Origin: CAZDYI01 sp964509765
GTDB taxonomy: Bacteria > Pseudomonadota > Gammaproteobacteria > Tethybacterales > Tethybacteraceae
Direction of reading: 5' to 3'
Assembly (NCBI GenBank): GCA_964509765.1
Contig: CAZDYI010000140.1
Location: 1 to 7,578 of the forward strand
Length of the DNA: 7,578 nt
This document shows positions 1 to 5,223 of the stretch, one piece after another. Both the position numbers and the translations under genes were made by a program. The notes under the pieces are model-generated. The model did no database searches. It was not told the origin of the DNA and worked only from the letters and a program-made list of their open reading frames with translations. How positions within the stretch are numbered: the first letter of the stretch is position 1; every line of letters begins with the position of its first letter.

Positions 1-66
1 CGAGGACGAGGAACCGCGCGGTTCCGCCTTTGTGCATCCGTTGCAGATCACAAATTCCTCGTTCAT
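1..66 (-). CDS. 5' end of an unrecognised small-CxxC protein, truncated by the window edge
   Basis: A minus-strand reading frame starts at one of two tandem ATGs (69-67 or 66-64) and stays open to base 1. I prefer the second ATG because the strong Shine-Dalgarno AGGAGG (79-74) is 7 nt from it and only 4 nt from the first. The visible product is about 22 residues: an acidic start (MNEEF), then VICNGC with a CxxC pair, then a Ser-rich stretch. The CxxC could be half of a metal site or a redox pair, but the partner region is off the window and I do not recognise the family. The GC palindrome at 10-25 lies inside this frame, so it is read as coding rather than as a terminator. Confidence rests mainly on the ribosome site. 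Confidence 0.5.
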   Translation of the reverse strand, partial: MNEEFVICNGCTKAEPRGSSSS

Positions 67-73
67 CATGCTA

Positions 74-103
74 CCTCCTCTTGCAGAACCCCCCGAAGGG
101 GAG
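74..103 (-). promoter_or_regulatory. Ribosome site and UUCG-tetraloop hairpin in the leader of the left-edge gene
   Basis: Read on the minus strand, four C (101-98), the loop UUCG (97-94) and four G (93-90) form a c(UUCG)g hairpin, a very stable RNA fold. It ends about 10 nt before the AGGAGG (79-74) of the left-edge gene. It could shield or position the ribosome site, or protect the 5' end of the mRNA. The fold is seen in the sequence; the role is inferred. Confidence 0.45.
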
Positions 104-126
104 ACGGGAACGCTAATCATAACACA

Positions 127-178
127 ACCATATATCTGGGGCATGACACTGGAACGACCAAGAATATGCACCATATAT
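127..178. repeat. Pair of ACCATATAT direct repeats 43 bp apart
   Basis: The 9-mer ACCATATAT occurs at 127-135 and 170-178, offset by 43 bp, close to four helical turns. Each copy begins an imperfect palindrome: CCATATATCTGG at 128-139 and CCATATATTGTGG at 171-183. Same-face spacing and partial dyad symmetry fit a pair of operator sites for a dimeric regulator acting on the left-edge gene. This is inference; in AT-rich DNA chance matches are possible. Confidence 0.35.
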
Positions 179-427
179 TGTGGTCTGGCGCGACTATTCC
201 TTTCTAAGCTGATAATGTCGCAGAATTACATTTTGTGCTATCGTTGTGGTTTGATTATATCAGATGGGCGATAAATCGCATTAACCGAATGCACCGTTTA
301 TTGAAATCCCCGAAGTTTTGTTGCCACTTGCCATCACCAAATCCGGCCAGGCACGCGCCGCTTTGCCAGACCAGCGCCTTCCGACACCAACAAGGGTCCG
401 GAGGAGCTGTCTGTAGTAACAGCCGTT

Positions 428-484
428 CTTGCGGCATCCAGTTGAGCCGCGAAGGAGACCTTGCGGTAAAATCTGCTTGCGCGG
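428..484 (+). repeat. CTTGCGG repeats at 16-bp multiples around the antitoxin promoter
   Basis: CTTGCGG occurs at 428-434 and 460-466, and a variant CTTGCGCGG at 476-484. The offsets are 32 and 16 bp. The middle copy abuts the TAAAAT box (467-472) and the last copy leads into the ribosome site. Ribbon-helix-helix antitoxins of the ParD/CopG type usually repress their own operon by binding short repeats over the promoter, so these are candidate operator half-sites. Binding is inferred. Confidence 0.35.
442..472 (+). promoter_or_regulatory. Candidate promoter of the toxin-antitoxin operon
   Basis: TAAAAT at 467-472 matches the -10 consensus at five of six bases. The best -35 is TTGAGC at 442-447, with a long 19-bp spacer. 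Transcription would start near 479, giving a leader of about 17 nt that contains the ribosome site GGAGAGG (483-489), 6 nt before the antitoxin ATG. Confidence 0.45.
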
Positions 485-495
485 AGAGGTAATCC

Positions 496-786
496 ATGGC
501 CAAAGATAAAGCAAAGAAAAGGGCATCCAAGCATGTGACCGCCAAGTTGCCGGCACATCTCGCGGAACATGTTGGCGAGGTCACCGGCAACGGAGGCATT
601 TACGACTCGCGCAGCGAGTACATCAGGGACCTGGTGCGCCGCGACATGGAACAGAACTCGGAGCCCATGCGCAAGGAGATCAACGACTTGCTGGAGAGCA
701 CGTTCCACGACGACGAGATCACTGAGTGGTCTCCAGCCGAGATGGACGAGCTGCGCAAGCTTGCGTACAAGAAGAAAAAGAAGTAG
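496..786 (+). CDS. ParD/CopG-like ribbon-helix-helix antitoxin
   Basis: This 96-residue protein is the probable antitoxin of a type II toxin-antitoxin pair. It would bind and neutralise the toxin encoded 3 nt downstream and repress their shared promoter. After a lysine-rich start, residues about 12-50 fit a ribbon-helix-helix: a short strand (HVTAKLPAHLAEHV), then a turn containing GGIYDSRSEYIRDLVRRDM, the usual ParD signature of S-R-S-E-Y-I-R followed by a basic helix. The acidic C-terminal half (about 65-88, with repeated E and D) is the likely toxin-wrapping segment, and the protein ends in a run of lysines. The ATG at 496 is set by GGAGAGG upstream. Base composition is lower in GC than the genes from 1252 onward, in keeping with mobile ancestry. 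ParD-type and other CopG-type subfamilies cannot be separated by eye. Confidence 0.85.
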   Translation: MAKDKAKKRASKHVTAKLPAHLAEHVGEVTGNGGIYDSRSEYIRDLVRRDMEQNSEPMRKEINDLLESTFHDDEITEWSPAEMDELRKLAYKKKKK

Positions 787-789
787 CCC

Positions 790-1104
790 GTGAGCTACAA
801 GGTCATCAAGCGGGGCACTTACAGGAGGTGCCAGAGCATCGCCGCGAGCAAGTTTCTTGAACGGTCGGATGTCGCAAGTTATCTTCAGTTCATCGACAGG
901 GCTCAGCAGTGCATAGATTTCATCGCCTCCAATCCGTATGCCTGTCCTGTCCACACAACCATCAGGGGCATGGAGTTCCACAGATGGTATTTGCGGGACT
1001 TCTCGGCGCTCGTGTTCTACACGATCCGGGAACCTCGCACCGTCTTGCTCGAGGCCTTGTACGCGCCCTGGATGGACATCGCAAGGTTGGACGACGATCC
1101 GTGA
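790..1104 (+). CDS. RelE/ParE-superfamily toxin
   Basis: This 104-residue protein is the likely toxin partner of the antitoxin just upstream. It starts at GTG 790, three bases after the antitoxin stop, so translational coupling is likely; there is no strong ribosome site of its own. Size, gene order and the pattern GMEFHRWYLRDFSALVFYTI (about 57-76) followed by a strand (RTVLLEALYAP) fit the RelE/ParE fold, whose C-terminal strands carry the active or binding residues. ParE-type members poison DNA gyrase and RelE-type members cleave mRNA on the ribosome; the sequence does not let me choose. The frame looks intact, with no internal stop or truncation. Confidence 0.8.
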   Translation: MSYKVIKRGTYRRCQSIAASKFLERSDVASYLQFIDRAQQCIDFIASNPYACPVHTTIRGMEFHRWYLRDFSALVFYTIREPRTVLLEALYAPWMDIARLDDDP

Positions 1105-1109
1105 TGTAA

Positions 1110-1167
1110 CTGATCATTGGGCACGATCAGCTTTCTTCCTACCGCAGGAAGATCACCATATTTTTTT
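1110..1167 (+). terminator. Stacked hairpins after the toxin gene, probable terminator
   Basis: Two perfect inverted repeats follow the toxin stop. The first is CTGATC (1110-1115) with GATCAG (1125-1130), followed by a pyrimidine run. The second is TCTTCCT (1134-1140) with AGGAAGA (1146-1152) around a 5-nt loop. Seven T follow at 1161-1167, 8 nt below the second stem, further than in a classic intrinsic terminator. GATC at 1125-1128 can also pair with 1151-1154, so the two folds may compete. Confidence 0.5.
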
Positions 1168-1205
1168 CTCCGCGCGAAGCAGACTTTCTTTCCTCCTGCA
1201 TGAAG

Positions 1206-1251
1206 TAAAATCCTGCCAGGGTTGTATCCTTACGAGGATCGAGGAGAGAAA
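1206..1251 (+). promoter_or_regulatory. Promoter -10 and structured leader of the CBS gene
   Basis: TAAAAT at 1206-1211 matches the -10 consensus at five of six; no good -35 is visible. Transcription would begin near 1218. The leader contains the hairpin ATCCT (1226-1230), loop TACG, AGGAT (1235-1239). The Shine-Dalgarno GAGGAGAG (1241-1248) follows at once, 3 nt before GTG 1252. TCCT of the stem could alternatively pair with AGGA of the ribosome site, so the leader could fold in two ways. The ribosome site selects GTG 1252 over the in-frame TTG at 1222, which lies upstream of the site. Confidence 0.5.
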
Positions 1252-1698
1252 GTGCTAGTAAGCGAGATACTTGAGGGCAAGCGCCGCTCGGGCGAGCCGC
1301 TTGGCGTCAAGGAGGGCGACAAGATCAAGGCCGCGATCGCGATCATGGTCGAGAACGACACCGGCTCGTGCGTGGTCACCGACGGCTCGGGCCACCTCAA
1401 GGGCATGCTGACCTTCCGCGAGGTCATGAAGAAGCTCCACGAGGACCCTGCGGCGTGCGTCGACACGCCTGTCGGCGAGGTGATGGACGCGGACCCGCCG
1501 ATCGCGACCCCCGACGACACCGTCGACCAGATCCGGGCGATCATGACCGGCAAGCACATCCGCTACCTGCCGGTGATGCGCGAGGGCCAGCTCACCGACG
1601 TCATCAGCTTCTACGACGTCGCCCGCGCCCTTGCCAAGCAGACCGACTTCGAGAACCGGATGCTCAAGAGCTACATCAGCGACTGGCCCGAGGAGTAG
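1252..1698 (+). CDS. Tandem CBS-domain protein
   Basis: This 148-residue soluble protein consists of little more than two CBS motifs, which in this family form a Bateman module binding an adenosine ligand such as AMP, ATP or NAD-type molecules. The first motif covers about residues 10-63: repeated changes of state (IKAAIAIMVENDTGSCVVTD), then GHLKGMLTFREVMKKL. The second covers about 75-132: VGEVMDADPPIATPDDTV, then GKHIRYLPVMREGQLTDVISFYDV, where the Arg-Tyr-Leu-Pro-Val stretch is typical of stand-alone CBS proteins in proteobacteria. The helical tail (ENRMLKSYISDWPEE) matches the end of those proteins. No catalytic domain is fused. The gene stands alone with its own leader and converges on the next operon. 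Its target cannot be told from the sequence; a general energy-sensing or regulatory role is the usual inference. Confidence 0.88.
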   Translation: MLVSEILEGKRRSGEPLGVKEGDKIKAAIAIMVENDTGSCVVTDGSGHLKGMLTFREVMKKLHEDPAACVDTPVGEVMDADPPIATPDDTVDQIRAIMTGKHIRYLPVMREGQLTDVISFYDVARALAKQTDFENRMLKSYISDWPEE

Positions 1699-1708
1699 GG
1701 CCCCCGCA

Positions 1709-1753
1709 GGCGCCCTCCGCGGGGCGCCGTCCGATGACGGGACTGTCAGTCCC
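1709..1753. terminator. Two GC hairpins between convergent genes
   Basis: GGCGCCC (1709-1715) pairs with GGGCGCC (1722-1728) around a 6-nt loop. GGGACT (1739-1744) pairs with AGTCCC (1748-1753) around the loop GTC. They lie between the CBS stop (1698) and the stop of the minus-strand gene (1748-1746), which falls in the second hairpin. Neither has a T-tract, so they may act as barriers to convergent transcription or 3'-end stabilisers rather than as strict intrinsic terminators. Confidence 0.5.
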
Positions 1754-2307
1754 TTCCGACGAGCCGGCAGATGCTCGCGAGGCTCGTTTTCGGGTAGGAC
1801 TCGTGGATCGCCGCGAGCCGCGTCGCGTAGTCGGGCTCGCTCGCCTTGAGGCTGTCCCAGGCTCCGGCGATCTCGTAGGCGAGATCGCGCTCGATGTTCT
1901 TGGGCCTGCCCCTGATGTCGCGCTTCCCCCCGTGGGCGCGGCGGTCGATCTCGATCTGGCGGCGGGACTTCGCGAACAGCTCGCCGAGGTGCTCCTTGGG
2001 CAGCCCTGCGCGGAGCAGCGTGCGGTAGAGCGCCTCGCGCTTGACGACGGCTGTGGTCCGCGCGAAGTCAACGTCGAAGTCGGCGATGCTGATGGTGACC
2101 TCGGTCCTGAGCATGCCCGAGACCAGCTTGAGCTGCTCGTAGGGCAGGCTCCCGAGCCGCGACAGGTTCGGGTCGCCGTCGTGCTCCTGGATCATGACCT
2201 CGATGAGCACCACGAACTCGACGCTTCGCATCTTGCGCGCGTCGATCGTGAACCTCAGGGTGCCGGGATTGGCGCCGCCCGGATCTCCGCTATCGTTTTT
2301 TTTGCAT
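1746..2307 (-). CDS. Unrecognised protein whose start and long frame are out of phase at an A8 tract
   Basis: I do not recognise this protein. The only good start is ATG 2307-2305 behind a perfect AAGGAGG, 13 nt after the signal peptidase stop. As given, that frame reads MQKKR and stops at TAG 2292-2290. The long frame (to TGA 1748-1746) is shifted: removing one A from the A8 run (2303-2296) joins them into a 186-residue protein beginning MQKNDSGDP. Without a shift, the first in-frame ATG is 2231 (161 residues), which has no ribosome site. The predicted product has an N-terminal strand-rich part (TLRFTIDARKMRSVEFVVLI), then a mixed charged region (VTISIADFDVDFARTTAVVK) and a basic middle (RRAHGGKRDIRGRPK), ending in helices; no cysteine until the last ten residues, no membrane segment and no signal peptide is seen. 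The amino-acid texture is normal, so it is likely translated. The shift may be transcriptional slippage, phase variation, recent decay or a one-base sequence error. Confidence 0.6.
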
Positions 2308-2320
2308 GGTGGCCTCCTTT
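2290..2320 (-). promoter_or_regulatory. Strong ribosome site, ATG and A8 slippery tract followed by an early stop
   Basis: On the minus strand AAGGAGG is followed by CCACC, then ATG (2307-2305), C and eight A (2303-2296), then CGATAG. An A8 run directly after a start codon is prone to RNA-polymerase slippage and replication slippage. Seven A give the long downstream frame; eight A give a five-residue peptide. It could be an expression switch, or a homopolymer base-call error. Confidence 0.55.
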
Positions 2321-2860
2321 TCAGAGCAGCCTTGTTGCCGTGCCGAGCAGCCCGTCGATGCCCGGGAAACCGAACTCGAGATACCGGCTGTCCAGGCTGT
2401 CCGGGCTCGATCCGACCACGAACACAGACCCTGGCGGGACCTCCCGCGCGCGGACCGGGCTGACGTTTCCCCGTTCCATCGGGCCGGGGCTGAGCGTCGC
2501 AACCCGGCTTCCGGCGACGAACACCCCGTCGCCTACCACCTCGATCGCGTCGCCCGGCAGCCCGACGACCCGCTTCGCCCACAGCTCGTCCGGAAAGCCC
2601 CAGCGCCCGCCGTCGAACGCGAACACGACGACCTCGCCGCGCCGCACGGGGGACGGGCCCTCGGAGTCGAGCAGGAAGACCCTGCCGTCCATGCTCCCGC
2701 TGCTGTTGACCGCGATGCGGAAGCGGTCCTGTTGCGACAGGGCGAAGGAGGCGGCCGCCGCGGCGACGAGCGCGGCGGTCGCGGCGCGGCCGGCAAGCGC
2801 CAGGAAGCCGGGGCGGGAGCCCCGGGCGGACCTGCCGTCGGGGTCCGCAAGTTCAGGCAG
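2321..2860 (-). CDS. S26-family signal peptidase, TraF-like, probable CTG start
   Basis: A membrane-anchored serine protease of the signal peptidase I clan, cutting exported precursors on the outer face of the inner membrane. Residues about 19-41 form one hydrophobic, Ala-rich anchor. The nucleophile motif follows (SGSM, Ser56), then GEVVVFAF, the general-base motif WAKRVVGLPGDAIE with Lys96, and the late box SPDSLDSRYLEFG (about 152-164) corresponding to the usual GDN.xxSxDSR. At 179 residues it is short, as in conjugation-type TraF peptidases rather than LepB. No ATG, GTG or TTG lies in frame ahead of the anchor; CTG 2860 with AGGAG (2871-2867) is the best start. A GTG at 2888 with an out-of-frame 11-codon reading frame overlaps it, so a base error near the start is another explanation. 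It is the first gene of a two-gene operon with the unknown gene 13 nt downstream, which may be its substrate or partner (inference). Confidence 0.8.
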   Translation of the reverse strand: MPELADPDGRSARGSRPGFLALAGRAATAALVAAAAASFALSQQDRFRIAVNSSGSMDGRVFLLDSEGPSPVRRGEVVVFAFDGGRWGFPDELWAKRVVGLPGDAIEVVGDGVFVAGSRVATLSPGPMERGNVSPVRAREVPPGSVFVVGSSPDSLDSRYLEFGFPGIDGLLGTATRLL

Positions 2861-2929
2861 GCGCCGCTCCTGGAGGTCGCAAGGACACTTGAACGCGCCT
2901 AGTCTATACCCTCCGGGGTTTTTGAGACA
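2861..2929. promoter_or_regulatory. Divergent promoter region between the peptidase and DUF971 genes
   Basis: A shared TATA core serves both directions. The minus strand reads TATAGA (2908-2903), with no clear -35. The plus strand reads TATACC (2905-2910), with a weak AGGACA 17 bp upstream (2882-2887). Plus-strand transcripts would begin near 2917, leaving a leader of about 12 nt before GTG 2930. Minus-strand transcripts would begin near 2896. Assignments are by eye and moderate at best. Confidence 0.35.
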
Positions 2930-3238
2930 GTGACGGAAGGCCCGGAAGGCGGCCCGCCTGCGCGCGCGCCCGAGCAGGTCGCGCTCCTTTCGGGCTCGCG
3001 CGCGCTCGAGCTCGACTACGGCGACGAGGGGACCTGGCGCATCCCGTACGCCGCGCTCCGCGCGGCCTCGCCCGCGGCAGGCAGCGACCCCGGCGGCGAC
3101 TACGAGGGGGTGACCGTCGTCGCCATCGAGCCCGTCGGGAACTACGCGATCCAGCCGCGCTTCTCCGACGGCCACGCCGCCGGCATCTACAGCTGGAAGG
3201 CGCTCGCCGCCCTTTGCAGGGGCCGCCGCCTTTCCTAG
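2930..3238 (+). CDS. DUF971 protein (gamma-butyrobetaine hydroxylase N-terminal-like domain)
   Basis: This 102-residue protein is made of a single DUF971/GBBH-like N-terminal domain. The family pattern is clear: a strand pair with ALELDYGDEGTWRIPYAALR (25-44), then EPVGNYAIQPRFSDGH (67-82) and AAGIYSWKALAAL, the usual V-G-xYA..F.DGH..GIYSW block. His82 of DGH is kept; the cysteines that help bind zinc in the eukaryotic hydroxylase domain are absent, and the only Cys is near the C-terminus. Bacterial stand-alone members have no firmly known biochemical role. A place directly before ubiE is recurrent in beta/gammaproteobacteria and is kept here. The start is GTG, with only a weak GAG upstream; the stop TAG overlaps a -10 box for the next gene. 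Confidence 0.85.
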   Translation: MTEGPEGGPPARAPEQVALLSGSRALELDYGDEGTWRIPYAALRAASPAAGSDPGGDYEGVTVVAIEPVGNYAIQPRFSDGHAAGIYSWKALAALCRGRRLS

Positions 3239-3241
3239 AAT
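3213..3241 (+). promoter_or_regulatory. Candidate ubiE promoter overlapping the DUF971 stop codon
   Basis: TTTGCA (3213-3218) and TAGAAT (3236-3241) are separated by 17 bp. The -10 matches five of six bases and includes the DUF971 stop TAG (3236-3238). Transcription would start near 3248, with a leader of about 28 nt containing T9 (3263-3271) and no Shine-Dalgarno before GTG 3276. Confidence 0.5.
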
Positions 3242-3275
3242 ACCCGCCCGGCGAAGAACCGGTTTTTTTTTCAAG

Positions 3276-3995
3276 GTGGAGGAGGCAGCGACGGGCGCCG
3301 CGCCCGAAAGACGGAAGGCAATCGGCGGCGTGTTCAGCCGCGCGGCGCCGCACTACGACCTGATGAACGACGTCATGTCGGCCGGCGCGCACAGGCTGTG
3401 GAAGCGCCGCCTCGCCTTCCACGCGAGCCCGCGCGCGGGCGAGGACTGGCTCGACCTCGCCTGCGGCAGCGGCGACGTGACCCTGCTGCTTGCGCAAGGC
3501 GGCCGCGCCGGGCGGACCGTGGGCGCCGACCCGAGCGAAGAGATGCTCGCGCTCGCCCGGCCGCGCGTCGCGTGCCTCGGCGGCCGGGTCTCGCTCGTGC
3601 GCTGCGCGGCCGAGGACATGCCGTTCCCCGACTCGTCGTTCGACGGGATCTGCTGCGCATTCGGCCTGCGCAACTTCGCCGACATGGCCGCGGGCCTTGC
3701 CGAGGCGAGGCGGGCGCTCCGCCCCGGCGGCAGGCTGTTCCTCCTCGAGTTCACCCCGCCGCGCGGGCCGCTCGCGGACCTGCGGCGCCGCCTGCTGCTC
3801 GAGGCCCTGCCCGCGCTCGGCGAGGCGGTCGCCGGCGACGCCGCGAGCTACCGCTACCTTGGCGAGTCGATCGTCGCGCACCCCGGCAGGGAGGAGGTCG
3901 CCGCCATGCTCGGGGCCGCCGGCTTCGTCGGCGTGTCGTGGGCGGACGTCGCCTGCGGGACGGCCGCCATCCACTACGGCTGGGCCGCGCCGTGA
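3276..3995 (+). CDS. ubiE: UbiE/MenG quinone C-methyltransferase
   Basis: A SAM-dependent methyltransferase that places the ring C-methyl group in ubiquinone and/or menaquinone synthesis, acting on membrane-bound polyprenyl precursors from the cytoplasmic side. Length is 239 residues, usual for the family (about 230-260). The family signature VFSRAAPHYDLMNDVMSAG (19-37) followed by HRLWKRR is present. Motif I DLACGSGDVT (60-69) binds SAM, a downstream acidic residue lies in GADPSEEML, and the AEDMPFPDSSFDGICCAFGLRNF block is the classic UbiE region around motif II. LRPGGRLFLLEF is motif III. The GTG start has no visible ribosome site; a T9 tract precedes it. gshA overlaps the end by 4 nt (GTGA), so the two are probably translated in a coupled way. 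Whether it serves ubiquinone, menaquinone or both cannot be told here. Confidence 0.93.
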   Translation: MEEAATGAAPERRKAIGGVFSRAAPHYDLMNDVMSAGAHRLWKRRLAFHASPRAGEDWLDLACGSGDVTLLLAQGGRAGRTVGADPSEEMLALARPRVACLGGRVSLVRCAAEDMPFPDSSFDGICCAFGLRNFADMAAGLAEARRALRPGGRLFLLEFTPPRGPLADLRRRLLLEALPALGEAVAGDAASYRYLGESIVAHPGREEVAAMLGAAGFVGVSWADVACGTAAIHYGWAAP

Positions 3996-5215
3996 GCGGA
4001 CCGGTCGCCGAGCTGAAGGAGGAGCTCCGCTCGAGGCAGGGCGAGATCGAGGACTGGATCGACGCCGAGCTCTCCAAGCAGAGCCTGCCGTTCTACTGCT
4101 CGGTCGACATCCGCGCCTGCGGCCACAAGGCCGCGCCGGTCGACACCAACCTGTTCCCCGGCGGCTTCAACAACCTGTCGCAGGAGGCAAAGGAGCGCGG
4201 CGCCAAGGCCGCCGCGCGACTGCTCGGCGAGCGCTGGCCCAAGGCGAAGAAGGTGCTCGTGCTGACCGAGCGCCACACCCGCAACCCGTACTACGCCAGC
4301 CACCTCGCGGCGCTCGGCGACGTCATCGAGGGCGCGGGCGCCGAGGTCCGGCTCGCCTTCCTCGAGGGCAAGGCGGAAAAGCTGTCCGGCCACCACAGGG
4401 AGGTCGCCGTCGGCGAGCTCGGCCGCGACGGCGACGAGCTGCGCTGCGGCGGCTTCGTCCCCGACCTCGTCGTCCTCAACCACGACCAGACCGCCGGCAC
4501 GCCGCGCACGCTCAGCGGGGTGTCCCAGCCGGTCGTCCCGCCGCCCGAGGTCGGCTGGGCGACGAGGCGCAAGTCGGCGCACTTCTTCCAGTACGAGCGC
4601 GTCGCCGCGCGCTTCGGCCGCGCCTTCGGGATCGACCCGTGGCTGCTCACCCCGTACTTCAACGTCTGCAACAAGGTTGACGTCTCGAAGAACATCGGCC
4701 TCGGCTGCCTCGCCCAGGCGGTCGACGAGACCCTCGACGACATCCGCTCGAACTACGCCCGCCTCGGCGTGCGGGAGACGCCGTTCGTCGCGCTCAAGGC
4801 CGACGCCGGCACCCACGGCACGGGCGTGGTGATGGTCGAGAGCGCCGAGGCGGCCAGGTCGCTCAACCGCCGCCAGCGCTCGAACCTGTCGGTCCTCAAG
4901 GAGGGCGTCGCGTCGACCGACGTGCTCATCCAGGAGGGCGTGCCGACCGCCGACCGGGTCGAGGGCCTCGTCGCCGAGCCCGTGATCTACATGGTCGGCC
5001 GCGAGGTCGTCGGCGGCTTCTGGAGGCTCAACCAGCAAAAGGGCGAGCGCGACAACCTCAACAGCCGCGGGATGCTGTTCTGGCCGATGGCCGGCGGCCC
5101 CGGCGGCGACCCGGCTCGCGCGCACCTGCTCGACGTCGTCGCCCGCCTCGCGCTGCTCGCCACCACCCGCGAGCTCGCCGGCGAGATTGCGAGCGCGGGG
5201 CCCGAGGGCCGATAA
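3992..5215 (+). CDS. gshA: Glutamate-cysteine ligase, GshA family of the Acidithiobacillus type
   Basis: Joins glutamate and cysteine with ATP to make gamma-glutamylcysteine, the first step of glutathione synthesis, in the cytoplasm. The 407-residue length and motifs fit the proteobacterial GshA family first defined in Acidithiobacillus ferrooxidans (TIGR02049), which is unrelated in sequence to E. coli GshA. Clear blocks are YCSVDIR (35-41), the APVDTNLFPGGFNNL block (48-62), LVVLNHDQTAG, KSAHFFQYE, DPWLLTPYFNVCNKVDVSKN, KADAGTHGTGVV (269-280), and near the end GGFWRLN and NLNSRGMLFWP. The GTG start overlaps the ubiE stop as GTGA, which decides it over the much longer upstream extension of the open frame into ubiE. 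The stop TAA is followed at once by TAG, inside the efp -10 box. No gshB is seen in the window; glutathione synthetase must be elsewhere. Confidence 0.92.
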   Translation: MSGPVAELKEELRSRQGEIEDWIDAELSKQSLPFYCSVDIRACGHKAAPVDTNLFPGGFNNLSQEAKERGAKAAARLLGERWPKAKKVLVLTERHTRNPYYASHLAALGDVIEGAGAEVRLAFLEGKAEKLSGHHREVAVGELGRDGDELRCGGFVPDLVVLNHDQTAGTPRTLSGVSQPVVPPPEVGWATRRKSAHFFQYERVAARFGRAFGIDPWLLTPYFNVCNKVDVSKNIGLGCLAQAVDETLDDIRSNYARLGVRETPFVALKADAGTHGTGVVMVESAEAARSLNRRQRSNLSVLKEGVASTDVLIQEGVPTADRVEGLVAEPVIYMVGREVVGGFWRLNQQKGERDNLNSRGMLFWPMAGGPGGDPARAHLLDVVARLALLATTRELAGEIASAGPEGR

Positions 5216-5216
5216 T
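5187..5216 (+). promoter_or_regulatory. Candidate efp promoter giving a leaderless mRNA
   Basis: TTGCGA (5187-5192) and GATAAT (5211-5216, five of six) are 18 bp apart. The -10 contains the gshA stop TAA and part of the next TAG. Only 7 nt separate it from GTG 5224, so the usual start point falls on or beside the start codon: the mRNA would have no leader, in line with the absence of any Shine-Dalgarno. Confidence 0.55.
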
Positions 5217-5223
5217 AGCGGCC

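Larger units (their letters stand above)
104..495. other. AT-rich intergenic stretch without a convincing gene
   Basis: This stretch lies between the divergent left-edge gene and the antitoxin. Bases 104-310 are clearly more AT-rich than the rest of the window; 310-495 are intermediate. Short open frames exist on both strands, but none has a ribosome site or a recognisable product. It holds a perfect minus-strand TATAAT (259-254) without a good -35, a pair of ACCATATAT repeats, a small dyad AATGT/ACATT (214-218, 228-232), a hairpin GCTGT/ACAGC (406-410, 419-423), and the antitoxin promoter region. It probably carries divergent promoters and regulator sites. A small RNA cannot be excluded. Confidence 0.5.

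Noticed and set aside
10..25. Perfect palindrome GGAACCGCGCGGTTCC as a terminator or operator
   Set aside because: It falls inside the minus-strand left-edge frame and has no T-tract; chance palindromes are frequent at this GC content.
1222..1251. TTG 1222 as start of the CBS gene
   Set aside because: GAGGAGAG lies downstream of it and 3 nt before GTG 1252, which gives a normal family N-terminus.
2306..2902. Plus-strand frame opposite the signal peptidase, starting ATG 2306
   Set aside because: Its start is simply the complement region of the minus-strand ATG; no ribosome site and no recognisable domain, while the opposite strand has catalytic motifs.
3263..3271. T9 tract as terminator of DUF971
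   Set aside because: No stem of useful strength directly precedes it on the plus strand; it is more likely part of the ubiE leader.
2904..3974. Long minus-strand open frame across DUF971 and ubiE
   Set aside because: Low-complexity Arg/Ala/Gly product antisense to two recognised genes; GC-rich frames stay open by chance.
3398..3991. Upstream extension of the gshA frame through ubiE
   Set aside because: The extension is Arg-rich noise overlapping ubiE; the family N-terminus and the GTGA overlap set the start at 3992.
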